Below are positions 23,526-35,579 of a stretch of 64,000 nt of DNA, one piece after another. Origin of the DNA: Heliopora coerulea (Eukaryota > Cnidaria > Anthozoa > Scleralcyonacea > Helioporidae); the NCBI GenBank assembly GCA_030142905.1, contig JASJOG010000206.1, positions 372,001 through 436,000 on the forward strand, read 5' to 3'. The notes under the pieces were generated by a model, which worked only from the letters and a program-made list of their open reading frames with translations, did no database searches and was not told the DNA's origin. The number at the start of each line of letters is the position of its first letter. Position 1 is the first letter of the stretch. Both the position numbers and the translations under genes were made by a program.

Positions 23526-23975
23526 TTACCTGTTTACAAAAAGAAAAACAAAATAAAACAAAAAAAACAAACAAGTCTTCTCCTTCCGCTTGCCGTTCTC
23601 AGTGTTTTTATCATCATGATTTTGACAAGTGAATTCAGACTCTAGCACAGGAGGAGAAAACTCCTCACCGCTCATTTGTTGGTCTGGCTTCGACTCACCA
23701 ATTATTATCGCTTTTCCGATGAAATGAATGATTTCATGGCGAAATTCGATGTCAGCAGGGATACTATGTAATTCATTAGCACAGCCATGCAGCTTCACTA
23801 GCACTTGACAGACTTGCAACAGACTCGTGGAAAACACTCGTGAGCTTGCCTTCATTACCATTTGGTGGACTTGAAGCAGAGTCCATGCCAGGACTCGTAC
23901 ATCCAGCTTCTCCAGCAGTTCATGGACCTCAAGAAGTATCTTTAACACTAGCACTGGTATCAGCTTCACTTCCAT
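23526..23975 (-). pseudogene. Decayed 3' end of a receptor gene in block B1
   Basis: The open frame's second half (about 23790-23590) aligns in DNA and protein with the C-terminus of receptor 3. Matching landmarks are an NELHSIPADI segment against KELRRVPDDI, a shared IGK, and a shared ESEF/VSEF motif. The first half does not read as TPRs and looks like a short Leu/Val-rich degenerate repeat. The upstream TPR and NTPase parts are missing. This shows that block B once carried its own receptor copy, now reduced to its tail. The equivalent in block B2 contains an in-frame stop. Confidence 0.5.
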
Positions 23976-26900
23976 AACAAATGATGAGCTTGAAGAAGAG
24001 TCCTTGAATACATAGTATGCTCAGCATTATTTAACGTCAGTGGACTAAAAAACATGTTTCAAAATTACTGATAAAATCATCACACAAGCAGGATTTTCAG
24101 TAGGTTAAGACGTAACAGGTAAATTTGATAAACTGGACAATGAAACACAAGAACGACCAAAACCCTGACGACTACTACCTTAAAGTTCATGTATGATACA
24201 GATGGGCCTGAGGTCCACCCTGATTGGGCATATCATAACATGGAGGTACAGTGATGCCCATTGACTTATTTTGTTTTATAAACCATTAGAAAATTAACAG
24301 TTATTTTATAAGGTTCTGGCAAAGTTCCAATGATTTTCTTAGAATCTAGTTCCCAGTCCACACCAATGAAGCAAAATTGACCACATGTTGACAAAGCACC
24401 GTGTGTTATTCCTACAGAATATTACTCAACAATATTTTCACAAAAATATCTGCACGATTGTTTATGAAAATTTACTGTACAAAAGCACTTTTTTATCTGA
24501 AACGATGAAAAGCAAATGACAAACGACACTGGACACCAACTGCTAATTACAACCCTGCACAAGCAGTTTTGATGAGGGAGAAAAATAATATTACACAGTT
24601 ATATAAAATACAAAACAACAATTATATAGAAATTAGCACTGTTATAAGACTGCTGAGGAGTCGTTTAAAAATTTTACTATTACCAAAAACAACAGTTAAA
24701 GGGACAGCAGAGCTGCAGGGGGGCTGGGGGGCTGTAACCCCCTCACTTTTTTCCATATACAGTATTCAAACAACTATGTTTTAGAAAAGTTGTTGTGAAA
24801 TTTCCTAGGTAAGTACACAAAATAATGCATGTTTATCTCAAGCCCCCCTACTCAAAATTCCACTCTGCCATCCCTGAGTTATATAAAAATTAGCACTGTT
24901 GTAAGACTGCCCAGGAGTCGTTCAAAAATTTGACTTTTTCCTCCCTTTGTAATGCATCTGAGAATAATGTTTTATCGATTACTAATCAAAACAATAATTA
25001 TCTGACATTGTGAGAAAAATGTGAAACACATAGTTCAGTGTTGAAAATGTATAACTGAGAACCCAAGTGAACTGTCACCTGGGGGAGAAACTTCAAACTA
25101 CTTCATTGTTTACAAGCGTATAATTTCTTTTTTAGGTTTGATTCTATAATGTTTTACTGTTTAGCGGTAACATCTGTGACTTTGACTCTGTGTTCTGATG
25201 TTATTTCTATCCAGTATTTTCTTGTAAATTTTACAGTTCATACTGAATGTTGCTTTATTTTAATGTTGCTGCGTTTCTGTTCTTTAGCAGGTATAACTAC
25301 TGTATTATGGTCTCTAAAGAAAGTCTGAGAATTGAATAGACAAGTCATTGCATTTATTTAGACAGTCTTACGATCATTAAATGCTGAAATTTCTTACAAA
25401 GTATCTATGTTTATTCTTCAGCTCTTTCTCACATTTCTAGCTTCAAAACTTAATATCTCAGCATCAAAACATCCCATGAAGATTGCAATACCTCACTTCT
25501 CTGTTTGGATAATCATCTATATTCAATTACGTGCGACCAATTTTTATGGTAGTTTATTGTAATTAATAATATACATGGCAACTGTTTTTGAATCTCACTG
25601 GCTAAGAGCAGTCAAGGTCCCAAACACAACACAATAACCATTCATTCCGTTTACTCACATTCCAAAAAATACGCGCCATAAACTTTAAAGATCCTTGTCA
25701 ACGAAAACATGGCCAAGTCCCAAACCTTAGTCAAACATAGATCTATTCTAAGAAATGATAAGGCTAAAAAAACACAGTAAAATCTTACCTGGATTTATTA
25801 ATTTCAACCGATACAACCAAAACACGTGCTAACAAATCATTACTCTACAAATCTAAGTCGTTAAAATAAAGAGGCCTGGACACAAAGGTCTAAGGTCAAA
25901 AAACCTGGCGGGCAATAGCCCGCGGGGCAGGCGTTCTGTTCAAAGTTCAAAGGTCGGTAACTGCAATGACTGACGGCAAACAATTCTAATGTTTCTAGCA
26001 AAGGCTCTTAGTCCGCGAGTGTGACGTGTTCTGAAACAGACATACTTTCCAATCTTCTGCTCAAAGCGCTACAATTCTTTGAGATCAGTCTCGGCAGTTA
26101 CCAACTTTTAAACTTTTTACGTTATTTAACACTGTCTACGCAGTTTCCTATTTTAGTACCTTGACTACTTATTTGTTGGGAGAATACTTTATTTAAACCT
26201 TTTCTAATGCTTTCAGAACTGCTTACCTTGTGCTTCATTTTTCATATTACCGTTAACTCAGTCTTTCCATTCCGAATCAGTGGCGTAGTGTTGTAAATAT
26301 CATTCGAGCACGTGACTATGACCATAGAGACAATTTTGAGACGATGAAGTGAGAAGGGGGTGTCTCCTGGGTCTTCTTTCTTTAAGATTTTCAAAGGAGT
26401 CAGCTGCATAACGTGCAATTTGTACTGAACCACTCGAGTTGAACTCTGGTGTAGCGGGTTGCAAGGTCTTCTTGCACTCGTGGAAAAGGTACACCCCTTG
26501 TAGGTTTTTTCACCAGCGAAAGCCCTCCCCCAGTAAACGAAGCTGTCAATAAGCAAATCAGTGAATTTCTGGCACATCATATGGAAATAACAGAGTAAAT
26601 TTAGTCCAGTGAGCTGATCAGTCGCTATGATATATTCCACATCGCATACCTTTGTAATACCTTTGCTCGCCTCTTTTTACTGCCTCCCCATCCAATCATG
26701 GCATACAGGTGACCGGCGATGTGTACCAGCGTCCCCTCTTCCCGACACCACTAGTGGCCTGGTGACAAGGCAGGAAAACTGTTGTTCCCGAGATTATTTG
26801 GAGTGACACATCCCACGCAATTCTTACTAACACTTTGTCGCTTAGGTTTCAAGAAATTTTCCTCAGTGATTGTGGTATCTCAATGTGATACCATAACTTG

Positions 26901-27168
26901 AGGGAAATTAGCGATATTCACTCGGCTGCAGTAAAATTTAATCCCAAATTTCCTTCAAATGATGGTATTACTTGTAAACATTTCGTCTGAAAGGTTGTAG
27001 TGAAAATTCATTTCAATTTTTGTTCCATCAAATATATAACAGTTCCAATTGGAATATACTATTTTGAATTTTTTTCCAGTTTTGTCTTGAATATTTCTTC
27101 TGATCGAAATTTCTCAATTCCTACCTCACTTTCCCGCACACCGTAAACGAAATGAAAATCAAAAAGTT
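23976..27168. other. Spacer between blocks B1 and A2
   Basis: No supported gene. A 55-bp direct repeat at about 24617 and 24880 flanks a G-rich insert (about 24699-24877) with ends resembling GGGACAGCAGAG, probably a small MITE. A diverged foldback related to 15826-15985 lies at 25945-26130. The frame at 26242-26640 (minus, 132 codons) has no domain I can name and overlaps a second open frame on the same strand. Confidence 0.5.
25945..26130. repeat. Diverged foldback repeat
   Basis: Inverted arms share the strings GGTAACTGC and GACTGA with the foldback family at 15826 and 42478. The hammerhead-like boxes are not preserved here. It appears to be an old copy of the same element. Confidence 0.45.
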
Positions 27169-28150
27169 GTCAAGAGATTTATCTTAATAACCAAAATTAT
27201 ATGCAGCAAATTAAGAAATGGCATCAACGGTTTTTTAACATATTAAACTAATATACGAATCTTTCCTCTGCCACAGAAAAAGTGGAAAAACAAGACTACT
27301 CGTAGTATCAACATTAGCAAAAGTGACTCCAGAAGTGTGAATGGTTACCAATCAATCCCTTCAGATCCCGAACACCAACATGATATAGCGGCCATGATGG
27401 TTCCAGCTACAATAGCTACTAATAATAGCCTCACTTTCGACAGTGAAATCGCATTGGTTTAGCCGGAGTGAAATAATAAAAGACCTTTATGTTCCTTTCC
27501 ACATTTCTACAGTTGTTCTGCTGGTACAAGTATAACTGCTGCTACGTGGTGCTTTCTTCATAAAATTGCTAAATTATACACAGAAATGAAAATTTCCGCG
27601 TTCGTGTTTGTCCAACAGAATGCAGGCTTGCGTTTCTCTAACTATACACAAGTAAATAAGGACAAAACCTTTAAAATGTAAATTATCTCATCAAACACCT
27701 ACAATTCATTGTTTCAACAAAAGCGTGCCTAAATCCTTCATAAAACTCCTTAGCATTCAGGAGTGTAACAACCTTTGAAGAGTGCGATAAATAGTTATCA
27801 CAATGCCTATTGAATGCTAGTAAGTAAGAATCTTAATTTTTAATCACCACTTTTTCTTCTACGTCAAACTTGAAAAAATCCCATCTAATTGTGTGTGAGG
27901 CAATTTTCCAATTATTTTTTTTTTGAACAAATGTTTAAGGTTACTTTGAATAGCTTAGATCCAACCTTTTAAAATTAAGCAACACATTTCTCAGTTCTTT
28001 CATAGCAGCTTTCACTTCTCCACCACTTTCGACATCTTATATAGTAAAACTGGAATTATACCGTTCACTTGCCTTCGACAACCCTCAACGACCAATGCAA
28101 TTCCCGATATATGCTCACGTTTGTAAAAATCTTCAAACTAAACAAGAGCA

Positions 28151-31100
28151 TTATAACAATGTGCAACCATACTGCTTAGCTTGTTGCAGGTCACCCAGTT
28201 GTTTCTCCACAATGCCCAGGTTGTTGTAACAAGTTGCAACATTAACATGGTCAGATCCTAACTGTTTGACTAAAATGTCAAGGGCACGTTCAAAATACTT
28301 CTTGGCTTCCTGCAGGTCACCCAGTTCTTGGAGTACACTGCCCAGGTTGTTGTAAGAAGTTGCAACATTAACATGGTCAGATCCTAACTGTTTGATTAAA
28401 ATGTCAAGGGCACGTTCATGATACTTCTTGGCTTGCTGCAGGTCACCCAGTTTTTGAAGTACACTACCCAGGTTGTTGTAAGGAGTTGCAGCATTAACAT
28501 GGTCAGATCCTAACTTTTTGATAAAAAAGTCAAGGGCACGTTCATAATACTTCTTGGCTTGCTGCAGGTCACCCAGTTCTTCGAGTACATTGCCCAAGTT
28601 GTTGTAAGAAGTTGCAACATTAACATGGTCAGCTCCTAATTGTTTGATTAAAATGTCAAGGGCACGTTCATAATACTGCTTAGCTTGCTGCAGGTCACCC
28701 AGTTCTTTGAGTGCACTGCCCAGGTTGTTGTAAGAAGTTGCAACGTTAACATGGTCAGATCCTAACTGTTTGATTCTTATGTCAAGGGCACGTTCATGAT
28801 ACTCCTTAGCTTGTTGCAGGTTACCCAGTTGTTTGTCCAAAATGCCCAGGTTGTTGTAAGAATTTGCAACATTAACATGGTCACATCCTAACTGTTTGAT
28901 TCTTATGTCAAGGGCACGTTCATGATACTTCTTGGCTTGTAGGAGGTCACCCAGTCCTTGATGTACACCACCCAGGTTGTTGTAAGAAGTTGCAACATTA
29001 ACATGGTCAGATCCTAACTGTTTGAGTCTTATGTCGAGGGCACGTTCATGATACTTCTTGGCTTGTTGCAGGTCACCCAGTTCTTGAAGTACACCACCCA
29101 GGTTGTTGTAAGAAGTTGCAACATTAACATGGTCAGATCCTAACTGTTTGATAAAAATATCAAGGGCACGTTCATGATACTGCTTAGCTTGCTGCAAGTC
29201 ACCCAGTTCTTCGAGTACACTGCCCAGGTTGTTGTAAGAAGTTGCAACATTAACATGGTCAGATCCTAACTGTTTGATTAAAATGTCAAGGGCACGTTCA
29301 TAATACTTCTTGGCTTGCTGCAGGTCACCCAGTTTTTCGAGTACACTGCCCAGGTTGTTGTAAAAAGTTGCAACGTTAACATGCTCAGATCCTAAATGTT
29401 TGATAAAAATGTCAAGGGCACGTTCATGATACTGCTTAGCTTGCTGCAGGTCACCCAGTTGTATGTGCACAATGCCAAGATTGGTGTAAGAAGATGCAAC
29501 ATTAACATGGTCAGTACCTAAATGTTTGATTAAAATGTCAAGGGCACGTTCATGATACTGCTTAGCTTGCTGCAGTTCACCCAGTTCTTGGAGTGCACTG
29601 CCCAGGTTGTTGTAAGAACTTGCAACATTAACATGGTCAGATCCTAACTGTCTCATATCAATGTCAAGGGCACGTTCATGATACTTCTTTGCTATAACGA
29701 ATTCTCCGTAGTGGTGCAGAACAGAACCAAAACGTCTCAATATTTCCGCAGTTTCATATCTCGACCTACCTTGACACAATTTCTCGTAATTTGGAAACAT
29801 GTCACTCATCGCATCGTAAAATGTTTTCAAATGTGGAACTAAATATCTGTCATTATTGGTAGTTTTGAACACATAAAATGACTCAGCTGCGGCCTCAAAG
29901 ATACCCACATCATCCTCTCTATCTCTTTTACTAACATGAACTTTAATGGCATCTGCAACAACACGGTGTAAACGAATACCAACTACATCATGGTCTTCTG
30001 GTATAATTAATGAACACTTTCGAATCTTTACACCCGCTTGCTCTTTATCTTGATCCTTATCTACAAGAAGGACGTAATTTATTGCAACTTCAAGAGGCAA
30101 AAACTCATGGGATGCTAACGACAGCAAGCGAAATGCGTGACGCAAAACTACTTCTGCTTCTGCTGCCTTTTCTACAGCAAGTAAAACAGCACTCGTCATG
30201 GTTAGTGAATAGGTCGGGTTGATATCGCGAAGGTGCTCTTCAGTTAGCTGTCTCTTCCCTTCATCTAGTTTACGTAAATAATCGTTCCAGGAAAATTCAG
30301 GAGACACTTTAGTTTCTCTTACTTGCTTGAGGTAAACTGCAGCGGCAGCCAACGCAAGAGGCTGGTAATCCAATTCTTTTGCTACTTCACCTAACTTAGG
30401 ACAATCATCGGTTCCAGATAGTTTCGCTAACACATCACAAGACTCCGTGAGCCCCATACCTGAGCTTGCACACATGTGGCTGGAGAATGAAGACTTTGGA
30501 GGGATGACGGAACTGTCTTGCGTTGTGATTAACACTTGGCCATCCTTCCACTCTTCACTTCTCACTTGAGGTAGAAGCGGGGACACAAGCTTTAAGTTGT
30601 CGACGTTATCGACGATAACAAGCCAGCACTTGTAGCTCTTGATTCTTGTGGTAATCTGTGTTCTCAGATGTCGGATTTTTACTTCGGCTGTTTGCGTAGA
30701 ATTTATAATGCTCGTCACGATATTCTCTGTGCAATTTAGACGGCGTGCGAAATCTTCGTATGATTCCAGAAGACTGTTAAGATTTTGACCATTTAACGTC
30801 ATCACAAACGTGAAGTTACTTTGGTTTTTCACCGCTTCGTTGTAATAACTTTCACCGACCTGTCGAGCTAACTGAGACTTGCCACTGCCAGGATTGCCGG
30901 AGATGTAGTGATAGGTGAGCTTGCCTTTATTGGCGCTGGACAGCTTGCGTAAATCACTTAGAACTGCTGAGACTTCATCAATTCGAGGAATGACTTCATG
31001 GGTTGGTTGAGGTGGAAGGACTTTGAAGGAGGTTAACAACTTTCTCTCAGTCTTGATTTTATCTATCTCTTTAGAAGAAAGTCCAAGAGCCAGGAAGGAC

Positions 31101-31525
31101 TTGCGGACCATTTCCGATTTATTTTCAAATTCCTTATCCGTCAGTTTACCTTGCGGAAGGTGAACAATTTCATTTCTTATGTTCCTTAAGTTGTCTACCT
31201 CTTTCCCAATACCAGTATACAAACCAGCATTACCTATCGAGTTGGAATAAAGAATTGCAGCAAACAGCACGGTGCAATCCCATTCCTTTATGTTTCCATT
31301 TTTAAATTTCGTCAGATATTCTTTTGCCCGTGGTCTTGCCTTTTCCCTATTATACAACATTTGACCGCTTATCGGAGTGTTGTCCCATGCACCAAGCGTT
31401 GCCTGGTAACGCTTGTTCCATTCTTGTTCGAAGATGTTTCGGAGACCTTCTGGTACGATGTCGGTTACAATCTTTCTCATGAAACAGTAGTTACGTTCTT
31501 CATTGTTGGAGGATAGCAATGACAT
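28151..31525 (-). CDS. HEPN–NB-ARC–TPR receptor, copy 2, 1124 aa, shortened C-terminus
   Basis: Same architecture as copy 1: HEPN with R-x4-H (RNEIVH), Walker A GNPGSGKS, WLVIVDNVDN, LDYQPLALA and LHRVV. It has only 12 TPR units of 42 residues. The last unit breaks after GDLQQAKQY and runs into a foreign tail GCTLL before the stop at 28151-28153. That tail comes from DNA homologous to the region behind receptor 3 (about 49590-49770), so a deletion joined the TPR array to downstream sequence. I chose the ATG at 31523-31525, which begins the shared Ser-Leu-Leu-Ser-Ser start, over an upstream non-ATG extension. The frame is otherwise intact. It may be functional with a shorter array, or on its way to loss. 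Confidence 0.9.
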   Translation of the reverse strand: MSLLSSNNEERNYCFMRKIVTDIVPEGLRNIFEQEWNKRYQATLGAWDNTPISGQMLYNREKARPRAKEYLTKFKNGNIKEWDCTVLFAAILYSNSIGNAGLYTGIGKEVDNLRNIRNEIVHLPQGKLTDKEFENKSEMVRKSFLALGLSSKEIDKIKTERKLLTSFKVLPPQPTHEVIPRIDEVSAVLSDLRKLSSANKGKLTYHYISGNPGSGKSQLARQVGESYYNEAVKNQSNFTFVMTLNGQNLNSLLESYEDFARRLNCTENIVTSIINSTQTAEVKIRHLRTQITTRIKSYKCWLVIVDNVDNLKLVSPLLPQVRSEEWKDGQVLITTQDSSVIPPKSSFSSHMCASSGMGLTESCDVLAKLSGTDDCPKLGEVAKELDYQPLALAAAAVYLKQVRETKVSPEFSWNDYLRKLDEGKRQLTEEHLRDINPTYSLTMTSAVLLAVEKAAEAEVVLRHAFRLLSLASHEFLPLEVAINYVLLVDKDQDKEQAGVKIRKCSLIIPEDHDVVGIRLHRVVADAIKVHVSKRDREDDVGIFEAAAESFYVFKTTNNDRYLVPHLKTFYDAMSDMFPNYEKLCQGRSRYETAEILRRFGSVLHHYGEFVIAKKYHERALDIDMRQLGSDHVNVASSYNNLGSALQELGELQQAKQYHERALDILIKHLGTDHVNVASSYTNLGIVHIQLGDLQQAKQYHERALDIFIKHLGSEHVNVATFYNNLGSVLEKLGDLQQAKKYYERALDILIKQLGSDHVNVATSYNNLGSVLEELGDLQQAKQYHERALDIFIKQLGSDHVNVATSYNNLGGVLQELGDLQQAKKYHERALDIRLKQLGSDHVNVATSYNNLGGVHQGLGDLLQAKKYHERALDIRIKQLGCDHVNVANSYNNLGILDKQLGNLQQAKEYHERALDIRIKQLGSDHVNVATSYNNLGSALKELGDLQQAKQYYERALDILIKQLGADHVNVATSYNNLGNVLEELGDLQQAKKYYERALDFFIKKLGSDHVNAATPYNNLGSVLQKLGDLQQAKKYHERALDILIKQLGSDHVNVATSYNNLGSVLQELGDLQEAKKYFERALDILVKQLGSDHVNVATCYNNLGIVEKQLGDLQQAKQYGCTLL

Positions 31526-31780
31526 TTTCGCTTGGTTTATTCGCGTAGTCGCTCTCAAAGAGATTCTACACTAGAATAAAACAAAACAGTCATCTCCGTA
31601 TCTCAAATAACACAGATGCAACGCTTGCTCTTATTTATTGCAACAGGCAATGTTCTAATATATGGACTGAATAATCATTTGCCATTGTGCCTTCAGTATC
31701 AGGCATCCTGTTAATTGTAAGTGAGCTTTTATCGGCATTCTGTGTACGTTTCTTTCAACATGGTTGATTTTTGTGAAAAT
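31526..31780 (-). promoter_or_regulatory. Conserved 5' flank of receptor 2
   Basis: Matches the flanks of receptors 1 and 3, including the pyrimidine-rich acceptor about 47 bp before the ATG. Homology to copy 3 continues far beyond this point, but homology to copy 1 ends near here. That defines the minimal shared upstream unit. Confidence 0.5.
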
Positions 31781-31963
31781 ATTTCACACGGGGCCAGAAA
31801 AGAACCCTCTAGGACAGTGTATTTAGTCTCTCAATATTTCATTTACAAGAACCAATTAGAAAAACTTTTTCAGTTCTGGCAAATTTCATATAATTAACAG
31901 ACAACGTTAAAAAACTTGTAACAAACTAGTAGCACAGTTTTTCGTCACTAGTTTGTAGTTACT

Positions 31964-32135
31964 TCCATGTAATTTAATGTCTTTTATTAGCTAAACTTTC
32001 ATTGCGTTTGTTCGGGACGTCTTCACACCATAAGCGTTTGTATTTGTCAAAAATTTGCTCTTAAAACGTCCTGAGCGAACTGGATAAAAGTTTAACAAAC
32101 AAGAGACATTAAAGTACATGGAAGTAACTACAAAC
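31964..32135. repeat. Foldback repeat, arms about 70 bp
   Basis: Left arm from GTTTGTAGTTACTTCCATGT and right arm its inverse near 32130, separated by a spacer of about 50 bp. The same structure is at 54815-54997 in copy 3. No coding content. Confidence 0.65.
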
Positions 32136-32899
32136 TACAGAGAAAAAATCTAATGCTACTCCATGCAAAGTTTCAAACAGCACAAACTTGTAGCATTTCT
32201 GCTCAACGGTTACTTTCTTACACTAGTCACCTGTTCTCACTTCCACTTCATCAGAAGCACTTTCATGAATATTCGTTTGAGAATTATTGTCAAAGTCAGT
32301 GACACTCGGTTTTGACAAGGGTTAAACAATTGCATGTTGCAATGAATATCATTAGGTATTTGCTATCATAAATTCCAGACATCCCTCCTTTAGAACTCAT
32401 ATTAGCTTTTAACAATGCATTTACTTTATCCCAGTAAGGGGTAAAATATTTTACCCTGGCTAATGCCAGAGCATTTTACTCCACACAGGGATGAGCCCTG
32501 GCCATCAAAGGCTTAAACATTGTCTCTTAGAACATTAAGGGGAAAGGGCACACTTTAGTACTTTGCTTTGTCTAATGCCAGACAATTTTACTCATCATCA
32601 GGGTGACCCTGGGCATGAGAGGGTTAATATATGACTTGTCAGCACAACAATGGACTGTACAGTGCTGTTTTTGAATTCACATTAAACAACAATGAACAAA
32701 AGAAAATGAACTCAACCTTTGAAGGGTTAACAATAATTAAAACAAAATTCATTACCACAACAACAGGTAACATAGGGTCTTTATGGAATTGATATTTAGT
32801 TATTAAATTAAATATCACATGAATTCAGTTTAAGGATAATGGTTTAGGGGCAAAACAACTTGGGAGTAATTAAATTGCAAATAACCTATTCAAGCAATG

Positions 32900-33172
32900 A
32901 TAACTTCACAATTAAACTACACTGCTGAAGTCAACTGAAAAATATTGACTTGAGCAGTATTTGAACTCACACCTTTGGGATACCAGTCTGCCACTCTACC
33001 TGTTGAGCTATCGAGTCCACAGGGATTGGAGGCGAGTTTTTATCCAATTTTAGTGCATGAGATATTCTTGCGACAACTTAACAGCATCCATGAGGATGGA
33101 TGTGCAGTGTTTCAATTCTTTTTCAGAATCATCCTCAGGGTATTATGAAATAATAATACCCTGAGGATGATT
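32900..33172 (-). mobile_element. tRNA-like retroelement with hammerhead-like head, 273 bp
   Basis: Flanked by a perfect 14-bp duplication CTATTCAAGCAATG (32886-32899 and 33173-33186). The site in copy 3 (about 55840) is empty. Read on the minus strand, it opens with an inverted repeat around CTGAGGA (33138-33132). A stem ATTCT/AGAAT and GAAAC (33113-33109) follow, the order of hammerhead core boxes. A tRNA-like part comes next (33023-32957) with box A TAGCTCAACAGGTAGAGTGG and box B-like AGTTCAAAT. The long target duplication indicates retrotransposition by a LINE-type machinery. It encodes no protein. Confidence 0.8.
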
Positions 33173-33310
33173 CTATTCAAGCAATGTTTTGAACTTTCAT
33201 TATTATTATTTAAATGACTTATTCACTCATTACCATCAATTCATCAGTAAATTCCAGACAATACAGTGAATACTTGTGGTATCTTGTTGACTTATTACAC
33301 TAAATACCCA

Positions 33311-33620
33311 TACACTATATACATGAACAAAAAATTTTCTGTTCATGTGTCACTGAGGATGATTCTGAGAGAGAATTGAAACACTGTGCATCCTCTCATG
33401 AACAGCATTTAGTTCTTGCAAGAATATCTGGTGCACTTAATTAGGATAAAAACTTTCCTCTAATCCCTGTGGAGTTGATAGTTCAACAACCTGTATCCCA
33501 AAGGTGTGAGTTCAAATCCTGCTTGATTCAACATTTTTCAGTTGATTTCGGTAATATCAGATAATCATGAAAATTTTCTGTCCATGTATCTCTGAGGATG
33601 ATTTTGAAACAGTATATACA
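33311..33620 (+). mobile_element. Retrozyme-like unit: two hammerhead-like cores around a tRNA-like part
   Basis: First core: hairpin ACATGAAC/GTTCATGT, then CTGAGGA (33353-33359), stem ATTCT/AGAAT, and GAAAC (33378-33382). A tRNA-like stretch follows (33468-33524) with a box B-like GAGTTCAAATCC. A second, reduced core follows: CTGAGGA at 33592-33598 and GAAAC at 33606-33610. The cores are 239 bp apart, the spacing expected for one monomer of an animal retrozyme. The same unit sits at 55971-56295 in copy 3, so it predates the A2/A3 split. Confidence 0.55.
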
Positions 33621-33873
33621 TGGTTAGCAACTTGTGCTCATGTAAAATCTTTAACACTAACTTCCATACACTCATGACTGTTGTAATTTGGTTGGCAATG
33701 AAACATTGATTCAATTAGAGCAATTGTGTTTTCATGTTGCTGTAAATGTGGTAACTAAGATGCACTTTTCCCCTTCTACTCACAACTTCCTGGTTTAGAT
33801 CATACTGCTACATGCAGATAGTTTCAAAAACAGGGAATTGGGGTACGCTGTGAGCTTTACTTTGGCATATTAG

Positions 33874-34300
33874 CAGTGCCGTACCAAAGTGGCACCCACT
33901 GGGGTGGTTGCCTTGGGTGCAAAATAGTATCAGGTGAAACTTTCAGATACAAAGTTCAACAGTTTTGGTATTTTTTTCTTGCTTCAAAATTATCTTGAAA
34001 AGATCAATAAAATTTGAAATATACATCTCGACTTTAAATTATTAATTAACAAGTTTGCAGTTGTCAATATTCAGAAGTGCCTGTTTTCAACTTTCAATTA
34101 CGTTTTGAGTAATGAAAAAAAACAATAAAAGAAATATCACAAAAAACACTTGTTTCTACAGAAGTACTTTGTTTAGCTGAATACTGTAAGTATTGATATG
34201 CAATTATTTCAACATATGTGACTTGGGGTAAATTAAAGAAAGCTGAGGGCTGCCACAAACAGAATTTGCCCCAGGCAAATTACCACCTAGGTATGACTCT
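33874..34300. mobile_element. hAT-like MITE, about 427 bp
   Basis: Left end CAGTGCCGTACC and an imperfect inverse ending at 34300. The flanks share CATATT at the expected 8-bp duplication positions. Shared with copy 3 (56860-57281), so the insertion is old. Confidence 0.55.
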
Positions 34301-35579
34301 CATATTCTCATAATCACAATCTCTAGATTCTTTTCATCTGTTCTACAACTAATCTTCACATAAGACAGGTCTACCAGATCTAAGAAAACTACTGTTGCTG
34401 AAATAAAAGTTCTTGCTGCAATGCAGGCTTTAATGAAAAATCAAAATAAATCTAAAGGAAGACATAAATTATAATGGTGCATTAGATTTTTCAAGAACCA
34501 CAGAATCCAGGTTACAGCTACAAGAGCTGTCATGATATTCCATCCACTATCTTTAATAAATGGGTGGGAATTCAAGGACAACATTTGTGAACTGCTTGTC
34601 AGTTATTATGTGTTCACACATGGTTATAAAGCCAGTATTCAGGAGTTTCAACTACAATGTTATTCTTGAAAGGTAACCTCATGACTGTGATTGAAAAGCC
34701 CATCTATTTGCCCAACATTAAACATTGATGGATCAGTGACTGTTGTCGTTGCTGTAGAAGTTCAACCGACGTCAAAGTTTAGCACAAATGCTGACTGACG
34801 ACAATTACAACAACGGTAAAGAGGACTTGGCTTTAATATGTTACAGTGACCAGGGAAACATTAAACTTACGTTTATGGATTTAATGCTCTTAGTGCGAGC
34901 GAACTCTGAAAAGCTACATGGGAACAACGAACAGATTTTACTATTTAAGTATAAATAAATTTTAAATCCGAGATGTATGCGTTGATTCCAAGTCATTAAC
35001 ATTCGACTGACAGTCTGATAATGGCATTCACGGAGGCTGCAAAAACACCACTCATAAATCTTTACTGTGAAACTCTGCATGGTACGATAGTTTTTTAACA
35101 GGTAAGCATATTTTCGTTGACTCGAGACTTCATTAGAACCTCTCGAAATCCATAGTGAGTTAAAAACATAACGAAAGTTTAGCTGTTAACAAACGTACAT
35201 CGTGTAAACCACAAATGTTAGTATAAACGCACGCACAACAGTCCGTTCACTGTTCACTGTTGTGACCAACGCAGCAGTTTGACCAAGGATATCAACTTTT
35301 CGCTCTTCTCAGCACAATATTTCGTCCGAAATCTAAGTAATGTATTTCTCTTCTAAGAAATCATAATATTAAACGGAACAAACTAAAGTCTTACCTAAAT
35401 TGATAGATTTCAGCCAATACAACCAAGACACCTCTGAACAGAACAAAACTTCAATGCTGTTGTCGTTTCCTGTTTTACTTGAGGAGGAAACGAAAGAGGG
35501 AGAGTACTTCTGATTATAGGGAAGACCGGATTGTATTGAAATGGTTTCATATTTCTTAATACTTCAACTTTTAAAAATA

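Larger units (their letters stand above)
14664..23788. repeat. Segmental duplication block B, copy 1
   Basis: Aligns with 41279-47410 over its whole length once three copy-1-specific insertions are removed (17566-18711, 21165-22372 and 22654-23321). It carries the last exon of a survivin-like gene, a foldback repeat, a peptidase pseudogene with a leader-like exon, and a decayed receptor 3' end. Confidence 0.88.

Noticed and set aside
26242..26640. 132-codon minus-strand frame and an overlapping 64-codon frame
   Set aside because: No recognisable domain, a non-unique frame and no splice context. It could be a fragment of a retroelement, but I cannot support a call.
30010..30222. Plus-strand open frame of 70 codons
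   Set aside because: Opposite strand of the receptor 2 NTPase region. A similar shadow appears at 52947-53177.
32957..33023. A possible functional tRNA gene
   Set aside because: Box A and B are present, but the acceptor and anticodon stems do not close and it lies inside a retroelement with a target duplication.
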